A stretch of DNA of 5,527 bases from Limnoglobus sp. (lineage in GTDB: Bacteria > Planctomycetota > Planctomycetia > Gemmatales > Gemmataceae). Every line of letters begins with the position of its first letter. Within the stretch, counting starts at the first letter, position 1. The DNA lies in assembly GCA_025353985.1 (NCBI GenBank), contig JANXNT010001328.1, forward strand, positions 1-5,527. Direction: 5' to 3'. Both the position numbers and the translations under genes were made by a program. Under the pieces are notes generated by a model. It saw nothing but the letters and a program-made list of their open reading frames with translations. It was not told where the DNA came from and did no database searches. This document shows positions 1 through 5,521 of the stretch, piece by piece.

Positions 1-18
1 GGGGGTTAGGGTTAGGGG
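1..18 (+). repeat. 18-bp telomere-like direct repeat, copy 1
   Basis: GGGGGTTAGGGTTAGGGG occurs here and again, base for base, at 103-120. The copies lie 102 bases apart, which is 17 whole hexamer units, so they share the same phase of the surrounding tract. Each copy has three G-runs of three or more, so it could take part in a G-quadruplex with a neighbouring run. The match to the vertebrate-type telomere hexamer TTAGGG covers only about two units and is probably a coincidence of the hexamer composition. Confidence 0.8.
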
Positions 19-139
19 TCGGGGACGGATCAGGCTGAGGACTTTTATCAGTCTGAGGGGGAGGATTAGGAGTCGGAAACGGTAACGGGATTGAGTCAGG
101 GCGGGGGTTAGGGTTAGGGGAGGGGGTTGGACTTGGGTC
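2..139. repeat. Degenerate G-rich hexanucleotide-periodic tract
   Basis: Cut into successive 6-base units from position 2, this stretch fits the pattern N-G-G-N-N-N in 20 of 23 units; the exceptions start at 44, 50 and 92. Units include AGGGTT, GGGGTT, CGGAAA, CGGTAA and AGGATT. The phase holds across the whole tract with no slippage, which is more regular than simple G-richness. Read on the plus strand in the phase of the repeat it has stops (TAA 83-85, TGA 92-94). Read on the minus strand in the same phase it is stop-free and gives an X-Pro dipeptide repeat. The tract ends abruptly at about 139, where hydrolase-like coding sequence begins. It may be a proline-rich coding repeat on the minus strand, a non-coding satellite-like array, or a contig-end artefact. 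The periodicity is seen directly; the cause is open. Confidence 0.75.
103..120 (+). repeat. 18-bp telomere-like direct repeat, copy 2
   Basis: This is an exact second copy of the 18-mer found at positions 1-18. It is followed by a further G-run (AGGGGG, 121-126), so at least four G-runs of three or more lie close together and could form a G-quadruplex on the plus strand. It sits inside the same hexanucleotide-periodic tract. Confidence 0.8.
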
Positions 140-166
140 ATCCCCGCTTCGAACGGGCAGCTACTG

Positions 167-778
167 ATGGCGCTCGCGTTCTTGAGAATGCTGCAACTCG
201 ATGGCGACCTCGGTAGCGTTCACCTCGATATGGGTTCCGATGCCAAAGGGGCGGGCGGGCACAAAGTTCTGTCCGAAAAGGATGGCACGATCGAAATCGA
301 AAGCACGCGATTCCCGTTCGCATTCAGCGGTGACGACAAAGACCCCAACGGCACGCGGAGCATCACCGCGTTCGCGCCGTTCAACGAGGAATTCAACCGG
401 TTCATGTTGGTCGTTTCGAGTGCGAAGTCTGAAAAACTGAGCGTCACGTGGGGCAAGGAAACGAAGATCTTCACGAAGGCGGAACTTCAGAAGGGCGTGA
501 ATCTGGCGGCGGCGTTTGCGAATCACCCGTTGTCGGCCGCGTTCCAGAAGGTCGATGCCGCCGTTGCGGATCGGCAGAATTTCCAGACGTTTATGATCAA
601 AAGCGTCATCACGCAGCATCGTGGCATTCTGGCGATGACCCAAGGCGATCCGGAGATTGCGAAAGCACTCGAAACCGTCCGCGACCGCCTCTGGATGAAC
701 GACGCGAAACGTTACGACGCCGTTCGTGCGACGCTCAAGCCCGTGAAACACACAATTGTCGTCGCGAAAGCCGAGTAG
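167..778 (+). CDS. C-terminal fragment of an SGNH/GDSL-type hydrolase, 5'-truncated
   Basis: The translated fragment is 203 residues from the first ATG. I recognise it, from memory of family patterns, as the region after the catalytic domain in planctomycete SGNH/GDSL-hydrolase-like proteins. Landmarks are GHKVLS (31-36), EIESTRFPFAF (43-53), FNEEFNRFMLVV (72-83), VTWGKETK (93-100) and KGVNLAAAF (109-117), ending with PVKHTIVVA. It holds none of the catalytic SGNH blocks and no signal peptide, so it cannot be a complete enzyme. Similarity seems to begin before this ATG: codons 146-166 read ASNGQLLMA-like sequence in frame. Just upstream, in another frame, positions 130-144 read DLGHP, resembling the block V Asp-x-x-His, with one surplus C in the run 142-145. 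No ribosome binding site precedes the ATG. It is either a decayed remnant, the right half of a rearranged gene, or an assembly or sequencing error. The link to the downstream exosortase is probably only positional. Confidence 0.6.
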   Translation: MALAFLRMLQLDGDLGSVHLDMGSDAKGAGGHKVLSEKDGTIEIESTRFPFAFSGDDKDPNGTRSITAFAPFNEEFNRFMLVVSSAKSEKLSVTWGKETKIFTKAELQKGVNLAAAFANHPLSAAFQKVDAAVADRQNFQTFMIKSVITQHRGILAMTQGDPEIAKALETVRDRLWMNDAKRYDAVRATLKPVKHTIVVAKAE

Positions 779-823
779 CGATTGGTATTGCACGCTCGGT
801 TGGTTTCCGTTCACAATCGGGCG

Positions 824-1663
824 ATGTTGCAATCACTCGGATACTTTCGATCGTTCGTCGCGTTGGCCGTCGCTCTCGCTTGGGCGTACTGGCCGACGCT
901 GTCATTCATGTACGAGAAGTGGGTCGGCGACCCACAATACTCGCACGGATTCCTCGTGCCAGTGTTCTCGGCGTTCTTGCTCTACCGCAATCGCGATGCA
1001 TTGCGTGCCACAATCGCGACGCCGATGCCGATCGTCGGCAGCGTGGTGCTGATTGTCGCACTGCTAATGCGCACGCTGGCGGGCGGCATACTCTTTCACC
1101 AACTCGATGCCATCTCGATGCTGATTGCCGCAGCGGGTGCTGTGCTGGTACTCGGCGGGCGACGCTGGTTCGCGCTGACGGGGCCTGCGATTCTGTTCCT
1201 CATTTTCATGATCCCTTTGCCATACGAACTCGAACGCAACGTCGGCGGGCCGCTGAAAACGGCGGCGACATGGGCGAGTACTTTCCTGCTTCAAACCTGC
1301 GGGCTACCCGCGATTGCCGAAGGAAATCTCATCTTGATCGACGAAATCCGGCTCGGTGTGGTCGATGCATGTAGCGGCCTCAAAATGCTCATGACGTTTG
1401 CCGCATTCTCGTTCGGGGCGGTGCTGATGGCGGGGCGAACGACGTTCGAGAAACTCATGGTCTTGCTCGGGATCATCCCCATTTCGCTATTGGCGAACGT
1501 GCTACGGATCGTGGCCACGGGTATCGGGCTCACGATGTTCCAAGACAAGGAAACGACGCACTTTCTGCACGATTTCTTCGGCTGGTTGATGATGCCGGTC
1601 GGGTTGGCGTTACTCGGTTTGGAACTGTGGGTGCTGAAGCGGCTGGTGATTCGCGCCGAATGA
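824..1663 (+). CDS. Exosortase (exosortase/archaeosortase family transpeptidase-like protein)
   Basis: Exosortases are inner-membrane cysteine enzymes thought to cleave and re-anchor proteins carrying a C-terminal PEP-CTERM-like sorting tag, usually in bacteria that make exopolysaccharide. This 279-residue protein has about eight hydrophobic segments (roughly 7-30, 41-55, 70-87, 94-112, 117-133, 188-204, 211-236, 252-271). It shows the family signatures: YSHGFLVP near the N-terminus (39-46), DACSGLKML with the catalytic Cys183, NVLRI with Arg228, and HFLHDFFGW with His249. All three proposed catalytic residues are therefore present. The start is uncertain. ATG 824 has no good Shine-Dalgarno sequence; a TTG at 782, only 3 bases after the preceding stop, would add 14 residues (MVLHARLVSVHNRA) that look less like the family. 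The next gene starts 32 bases downstream, so co-transcription is likely. The EpsI partner is a separate gene two positions downstream, not fused as in some exosortases. The subclass cannot be assigned by eye; a planctomycete type such as XrtU is possible. Confidence 0.93.
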   Translation: MLQSLGYFRSFVALAVALAWAYWPTLSFMYEKWVGDPQYSHGFLVPVFSAFLLYRNRDALRATIATPMPIVGSVVLIVALLMRTLAGGILFHQLDAISMLIAAAGAVLVLGGRRWFALTGPAILFLIFMIPLPYELERNVGGPLKTAATWASTFLLQTCGLPAIAEGNLILIDEIRLGVVDACSGLKMLMTFAAFSFGAVLMAGRTTFEKLMVLLGIIPISLLANVLRIVATGIGLTMFQDKETTHFLHDFFGWLMMPVGLALLGLELWVLKRLVIRAE

Positions 1664-1680
1664 TTCGGCGTGCGGAAATG

Positions 1681-1687
1681 GGAAGGA
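1681..1687 (+). promoter_or_regulatory. Ribosome binding site that fixes the chain-length protein start
   Basis: GGAAGGA lies 8 bases before the ATG at 1696, in the short gap after the exosortase stop. It supports 1696 over the in-frame GTG at 1627, which would overlap the exosortase by 37 bases and add a 23-residue N-terminus with no family character. Confidence 0.7.
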
Positions 1688-1695
1688 ACCCAACG

Positions 1696-3981
1696 ATGAA
1701 CACTACGAATTTGGCAATCGCGCCCGGTACCGGCGCTTCTCGCAACACGGCAACACCGCGTGCGGCGGTGCGTGTGTCGCCGAAGATCGATAGCGATGGC
1801 GGCAACGGTTACCGCATCCTCGTGTGGCTTCGTCTGTACTGGCTGATGGTGCTGTTTTGCGGGGCTCTAATTGCCGCGCCGATGGCGTATTTGGCGTGGA
1901 CGGTTTTGCCGTCGAAGTTCGAATCGTATGCACTGCTTCGCGTCGCATCGTCGCCGTTCAGCGTGTCGAACTCGAAGGATCCGCAACGATCGCGCACCGA
2001 CTTTACCACGTACCTCAAGACGAACTCGCAGCTCATCAAGAACGAATTCGTGCTCAACAAAGCGTTAAGCACGATCGTCGATGGCTCGCGGATCAGCGAC
2101 CTCGCGACGATCAAGGAACAGAAGAACCCGTTTCAGTTTCTCGACGATGAATTGGTCGTGTCGTTCCAGGAAGGTTCGGAAATCATTCGGCTGACGATGA
2201 AGGGCCACAACGCGGAGGATATTCGCAAAATCGTCAACGCGGTGCAACTGGCGTACATGGAAGAAGTCATCGAAAAGGAGATCAAGGAACGACAAGATTT
2301 CCTACTGGTGGTCGAGACGACACTGCTGAAATTGCAGGGCACATTGAACCAGAAATCGGGCAAGGCGCTCGATGCGCTACTGCCCGTGGCTGCGGTGATA
2401 CCCGCCGAACCGCGACCGTTCCCGGCGCTCGGGCAACCGGCGCTGGCGATTGCGCCAGCGGCTTTGCCCGAGTCGATTCGCAAGCTGTTTGTCGGCGAGT
2501 TAGTGAAGCGCGTGATGTTGCTCCGCGAACAAGCGCACGACATGCCGCTATCGATTGCATCGCAAAAATCGCGAGTCGAAGCACTCGAAAAACAGATGCA
2601 ATCGCTGACGACGGGTACGCCATCGAAGGAAATCCTCGACGAAGTCGACCGCGACCCGGAGGTCGTATTCCTGGCGACGCGCGAAGGCGCGTTTCGCCGA
2701 AAGTACAACAAGGATCGTGCCACGTATCAGAACCCCGACGCGCCGACGATTCTCGCATCGCTCGCGGAAGCCGACAAAGTCGCCGAGCAACTGAAGCAGA
2801 CGCGAATCAAGAAAGCCTACGAGAAGGAACTCGCGAAACGGCAGGGGAAAGCGGGCGACTTCGGCGGGCAGTACGAAGATGCTACGCGGAAGTTGGGCGA
2901 ACTCGAAACACGTTTCGCGAAAGATCAAAAGCGGCTCATCGAAGCCGAACAAGAGATGGCAAAACTGCCACCCGACCCCGTCACGCTGACGCAAGTGAAA
3001 GCCGAAGAGAAGCGGCACGAAGACGAGAAAAAGCCGCTGATTAACACCGATGCGAGCTTGGTCGAAGCCGAAGATAATATCTTCCGTTCAATCGCCGGCC
3101 ACGCCGCCACGTTGCGGTTGGACATCAGTTCGCCGAAGCGCGTGAGTGTCTTGCAAACGGCGTCGACGCCGATGCAGCGCGACACGCGCAAGCAGATCCT
3201 CGGCAGTGCGTTCGCGGGGATGTTCGGCTTCGCGCTCATCGCGTTCGGTGCGATTGCCTACGAGACGAAAGTGCAGAAACTCTGCGGCGTCGCCGACTTT
3301 CGCAGCACCGCACCGATGCCCGTTGTCGGCGTGATTCCGTGGCAACCCGATGCAAACCGCGATTCGGCGAAGCGGACCGATATGCTCGAAGCCATCGATA
3401 AACTCCGGGCGTACGTCACGCAAACATGGCTATCGCGTGGCGCGACCGTCGTATCGGTGACCAGCCCGATTGGCGATGAAGGCAAGGCGTTCACCGCGTT
3501 CCACCTGGCAAACAGCCTGGCACAGGGCGGCTTCAAAACATTGCTCGTCGATTTCGATTTGCGCAAACCGACGATGCACACACTGGCAAACGTGCCCAAC
3601 GGCGTCGGGGTGTGCGAACTCCTTCGTGGCGAGGCCGATTTCCGCAGTACGATTCACGCACTGCCGAGCGGCTTGCACTTCGTTTCCGCGGGGCAATGGT
3701 CCGAAGCGGCACGGATGGCGGCGTGTGGTGGGCGGCTCGAAGCGTTGCTCAACCGGCTGAAGGAACCGTTCGACTGCGTGATTTTGCACGGGCACTCCTT
3801 GCTGACGGCAGCAGAAGCGGTGGAAGTGTCGCGGCGTTGCGATGTCGTGTTGCTGTGTACGCTCAACCGCGAAACCCGCTTGCCGATGGTGAAGAAAGCC
3901 AGCGAGCGAATCGCCACGATGGAAATCCCGTTCTCCGGGATCGTGTATCTCGGCGCGACCCCCCAGGAAGCCTTGTGTTAA
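1696..3981 (+). CDS. Wzc/GumC-like polysaccharide chain-length protein with degenerate CpsD-like ATPase domain
   Basis: Proteins of this type sit in the inner membrane and govern length and export of exopolysaccharide; many carry a C-terminal tyrosine autokinase. The 761-residue product has a cytoplasmic N-terminus, a first membrane segment at about 47-70, and a long periplasmic region. That region has a Wzz-like part (about 74-190), a Pro/Ala-rich stretch (229-260) and charged coiled-coil-like helices (about 290-440). A second membrane segment follows at about 501-521, then a Rossmann-like domain. The EAIDKLRAYV segment (565-574) matches the motif that precedes BY-kinase domains. The P-loop is GDEGKAF (593-599): Lys597 is kept, but the usual Ser/Thr after it is Ala598. 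The second Walker motif LLVDFDLRKP (616-625) is intact. The Walker B position, normally IIDTPP-like, reads VILHGHS (695-701), so the Asp is His698. The C-terminus (YLGATPQEALC) has no tyrosine cluster. Polymer regulation without kinase activity is inferred. It lies between the exosortase and its EpsI partner. Confidence 0.88.
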   Translation: MNTTNLAIAPGTGASRNTATPRAAVRVSPKIDSDGGNGYRILVWLRLYWLMVLFCGALIAAPMAYLAWTVLPSKFESYALLRVASSPFSVSNSKDPQRSRTDFTTYLKTNSQLIKNEFVLNKALSTIVDGSRISDLATIKEQKNPFQFLDDELVVSFQEGSEIIRLTMKGHNAEDIRKIVNAVQLAYMEEVIEKEIKERQDFLLVVETTLLKLQGTLNQKSGKALDALLPVAAVIPAEPRPFPALGQPALAIAPAALPESIRKLFVGELVKRVMLLREQAHDMPLSIASQKSRVEALEKQMQSLTTGTPSKEILDEVDRDPEVVFLATREGAFRRKYNKDRATYQNPDAPTILASLAEADKVAEQLKQTRIKKAYEKELAKRQGKAGDFGGQYEDATRKLGELETRFAKDQKRLIEAEQEMAKLPPDPVTLTQVKAEEKRHEDEKKPLINTDASLVEAEDNIFRSIAGHAATLRLDISSPKRVSVLQTASTPMQRDTRKQILGSAFAGMFGFALIAFGAIAYETKVQKLCGVADFRSTAPMPVVGVIPWQPDANRDSAKRTDMLEAIDKLRAYVTQTWLSRGATVVSVTSPIGDEGKAFTAFHLANSLAQGGFKTLLVDFDLRKPTMHTLANVPNGVGVCELLRGEADFRSTIHALPSGLHFVSAGQWSEAARMAACGGRLEALLNRLKEPFDCVILHGHSLLTAAEAVEVSRRCDVVLLCTLNRETRLPMVKKASERIATMEIPFSGIVYLGATPQEALC

Positions 3982-3999
3982 GGACGGAAAAGAATTTTT

Positions 4000-4054
4000 A
4001 ACCGCCGAGGGCGCAGAGAACGCAAAGATCGATCTTTAGCGCACTCTGTGGTGA
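4000..4054. repeat. Intergenic palindromic dispersed-type repeat
   Basis: A left arm beginning AACCGCC and containing CGCAGAGAACGC is followed by a perfect 14-bp palindrome, AAAGATCGATCTTT (4024-4037), and a right arm containing CTCTGTGGTGAA. CAGAG (4014-4018) pairs with CTCTG (4044-4048), and a one-base bulge allows GCG/CGC pairing between. From memory, AACCGC...GCAGAG...CTCTG.GGT elements are widespread short repeats in intergenic DNA of planctomycetes and some other bacteria; this cannot be confirmed within one window. The right arm is followed by a T-rich stretch (4062-4071), so the transcript could form a terminator-like or mRNA-end structure between the chain-length gene and epsI. It has no coding potential. 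Confidence 0.6.
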
Positions 4055-4106
4055 ATATTCGGTTTGTTTTTGAGAAGATTTTGTTTCACTCTGAGCGACG
4101 GAGAGG

Positions 4107-4781
4107 ATGACTATTTTGAAACGATCATTGCCGATTTGGCTTGCGTTTGGCTTCGTGTTGGCGGGTGCGGCCGTTCACGGCGCGATCACGCAGCGATGGT
4201 CGGTGTTCGCTCCGAATGTGGAACGCACCGAGCGAATGCACGCGGTGGCGTTGAAATTCGCCGATGCCGAAGTGACCGATGTGCCGCACGATGTCCCGCT
4301 GAAAGAGCGAAGCATTGCGACATCGCGAAGATATTTTTCCGCTTCGCAGAACGTTTCGGCAATGATCTCCGTCATATCGGGTGTGCCCGGTGCGGTCTCG
4401 ACGCACACGCCGGACGTTTGCTACACTGGGACCGGTTACAAAATGACCTTCGGCCCGAAACGGGAGAAGGTCACGATGCCCGATGGGAAGACGGCGATGT
4501 TCTTCGTCGCCGATTTCGAGAAGCGCAAGGCCACCGAAGTCGAACGGCTGCGCGTGCGTTGGGCGTGGACGGCCGATGGCACGTGGGATGCCCCGGACTT
4601 TGCCCGGTTCCAGTACATGAAAGCGAGCGAACTGTACAAGTTGTACATCGTGACCGCGTTGGCGGAATCGCCGACTGGCGACCGCATCGAAGACGCGGAA
4701 CCGACTCGGCAATTCGTGCGAGATGCGTTCGCGCAATATGCACAGGCATTCGCGAACGCACCGACGACCACGACACCCTGA
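4107..4781 (+). CDS. Exosortase-associated EpsI-family protein (DUF3485)
   Basis: EpsI-family proteins accompany exosortases, either as a separate gene or fused to the enzyme's C-terminus; their exact role is unknown, but they are membrane-anchored with an outward-facing domain. This 224-residue protein has one N-terminal hydrophobic segment (about 8-27, IWLAFGFVLAGAA) and then a soluble domain. The hallmark is THTPDVCYTGTGYKM (99-113) with Cys105, corresponding to the family's H-x-P-E/D-x-C-Y/L-x-G-x-G pattern. Its C-terminus ends in a Thr run (PTTTTP). The purine-rich GGAGAGG (4100-4106) abuts the ATG, an unusually short spacing; a TTG at 4116 would sit 9 bases from it and shorten the protein by only three residues, so the exact start is unsettled. 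The gap from the previous gene is 125 bases and contains a palindromic repeat, so this gene may have separate or reduced expression. The next gene starts 25 bases after its stop. Confidence 0.88.
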   Translation: MTILKRSLPIWLAFGFVLAGAAVHGAITQRWSVFAPNVERTERMHAVALKFADAEVTDVPHDVPLKERSIATSRRYFSASQNVSAMISVISGVPGAVSTHTPDVCYTGTGYKMTFGPKREKVTMPDGKTAMFFVADFEKRKATEVERLRVRWAWTADGTWDAPDFARFQYMKASELYKLYIVTALAESPTGDRIEDAEPTRQFVRDAFAQYAQAFANAPTTTTP

Positions 4782-4790
4782 TGAACCCCT

Positions 4791-4798
4791 AGGTAGGA
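4791..4798 (+). promoter_or_regulatory. Ribosome binding site for the sugar transferase
   Basis: AGGTAGGA lies 8 bases upstream of the tandem ATG ATG at 4807 and 4810. It favours this start over the in-frame ATG at 4723, which lies inside the epsI reading frame and would add 28 Arg/His-rich residues unlike the family. Confidence 0.65.
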
Positions 4799-4806
4799 TA
4801 CCTTCC

Positions 4807-5502
4807 ATGATGAACTTAACGACAACGGGAAATCGAGTCACCCCTGCCACGGTTGTGGTCAAGGCGGTTACCATCGAGACAGTACCAAACTCGAAGAGCG
4901 CGATTGCAGGCGAGCGTTGGAAGACGGCGTTCGACTTTACTGCCGCCATCATTTTAATGGTGCCATGTTTGCCCGTCATGTGGCTCGCGATGTGGCTGAC
5001 ACGAATGACGTCCCGCGGCCCCGGAATGTACTCGCAAATACGCATGGGACAGTTTGGCAAGCCGTTCACGATCTACAAGATTCGCACGATGCGCATCGAT
5101 GCGGAAAAGGACGGCAAACCGCAATGGTCGAAGCCCGGCGACACGCGCATCACGCGGCTCGGTGCCATCATGCGTGCGTTGCACATCGACGAACTTCCGC
5201 AACTGTGGAACGTGCTGAAGGGCGAAATGTCGCTCGTCGGTCCACGCCCCGAACGACCCGAAATTGCGGCCAACTTGCGCAAGGAAATCCACGGCTACGA
5301 CCGTCGCCTCGAAGTGAAGCCCGGCATCACGGGGTACGCCCAAATCCATCTGTCACCCGATGAAACGATCGAGTGCGTCCGGCTCAAACTCGCCTACGAT
5401 CGCTACTACATTCGCCACGCCAGCCCGATGCGAGATCTCTCGATCTTGCTGTGTACGGTGTTAAAAGTGCTCGGTTTACGGAAGCTGTATCGACGAATGT
5501 AG
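4807..5502 (+). CDS. Bacterial sugar transferase (polyprenyl-phosphate sugar-1-phosphate transferase)
   Basis: Enzymes of this family (PF02397) start exopolysaccharide or glycan assembly by moving a sugar phosphate from a nucleotide sugar onto undecaprenyl phosphate at the inner face of the membrane. The 231-residue product is the short, PglC-like form: it lacks the four-helix and CoA-binding-like N-terminal half of WcaJ/WbaP-size proteins. A Thr/Val-rich tail (1-36) leads into a re-entrant-type hydrophobic hairpin (about 42-64, with Pro53 and Pro56). Family blocks follow in order: FTIYKIRTM (87-95), HIDELPQLWNVLKGEMSLVG (126-145) with the catalytic Asp128-Glu129 pair, PRPERPEI, VKPGITGYAQI (170-180) and YDRYYIRHASPMRDLSILL (197-215). 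All expected blocks are present, so it should be active. The sugar substrate cannot be told from sequence. It is 25 bases downstream of epsI and probably co-transcribed with it. A role in making the module's polysaccharide is inferred from context. Confidence 0.93.
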   Translation: MMNLTTTGNRVTPATVVVKAVTIETVPNSKSAIAGERWKTAFDFTAAIILMVPCLPVMWLAMWLTRMTSRGPGMYSQIRMGQFGKPFTIYKIRTMRIDAEKDGKPQWSKPGDTRITRLGAIMRALHIDELPQLWNVLKGEMSLVGPRPERPEIAANLRKEIHGYDRRLEVKPGITGYAQIHLSPDETIECVRLKLAYDRYYIRHASPMRDLSILLCTVLKVLGLRKLYRRM

Positions 5503-5504
5503 CA

Positions 5505-5521
5505 GGCACATTCCATGTGCC
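5505..5521. repeat. Short hairpin after the sugar transferase stop
   Basis: GGCACAT (5505-5511) and ATGTGCC (5515-5521) form a perfect 7-bp inverted repeat around a TCC loop, beginning three bases after the stop codon. From memory, AGCAGGCACA...TGTGCCG elements are dispersed in planctomycete intergenic DNA. The window ends 6 bases later, so it cannot be seen whether a T-run follows that would make this an intrinsic terminator. It may end the transcript or may only be a repeat copy. Confidence 0.6.

Larger units (their letters stand above)
1..160 (-). pseudogene. Possible fragment of an X-Pro-repeat protein, N-terminus missing
   Basis: On the minus strand, the frame following the TAG at 163-161 is open to the window edge. 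From 139 downward it encodes alternating prolines: DPSPTPSPNPNP first, later IPLPFPTPNPPP, and DPSPTPNPNP at the left edge, with breaks only at the DS, QT and DK pairs. The recurrence of DPSPTP and NPNP suggests a repeat expanded at the protein level. Secreted and envelope proteins of bacteria often carry such rigid X-Pro linkers. No ATG, GTG or TTG start lies between the upstream stop and the repeat. If this is a real gene it has therefore lost its N-terminus at the junction near 140, or it is not expressed. It could instead be a non-coding repeat that happens to be open. Confidence 0.3.

Noticed and set aside
1..126. True eukaryote-type telomere or eukaryotic contamination
   Set aside because: Only about two TTAGGG units occur in each place, the rest of the tract is variable, and the adjoining sequence is bacterial coding DNA.
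1..145. CRISPR array or tandem satellite with long units
   Set aside because: The only exact long repeat is one 18-mer pair; there is no series of equal repeats with unique spacers, and the underlying period is 6 bases.
161..832. 223-residue minus-strand reading frame opposite the hydrolase fragment
   Set aside because: It is Arg/Phe/Glu-rich with no family features and is the mirror of a plus-strand frame that has recognisable conserved blocks; it looks like a GC-rich antisense shadow.
448..1374. 308-residue plus-strand frame overlapping the hydrolase fragment and the exosortase
   Set aside because: Its composition is dominated by Arg, Cys and Ser from out-of-frame reading, and the overlapping exosortase frame carries clear catalytic motifs.
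1627..1695. GTG start at 1627 for the chain-length protein
   Set aside because: It overlaps the exosortase, and a strong GGAAGGA ribosome binding site sits 8 bases before the ATG at 1696.
4064..4792. 242-residue plus-strand frame overlapping epsI
   Set aside because: It is an out-of-frame reading of epsI; the frame at 4107 has the signal-anchor segment and the CY-x-G-x-G motif.
4125..5069. 314-residue minus-strand frame opposite epsI and the sugar transferase start
   Set aside because: It spans two well-supported plus-strand genes and their gap, is His/Arg-rich and shows no domain signature.
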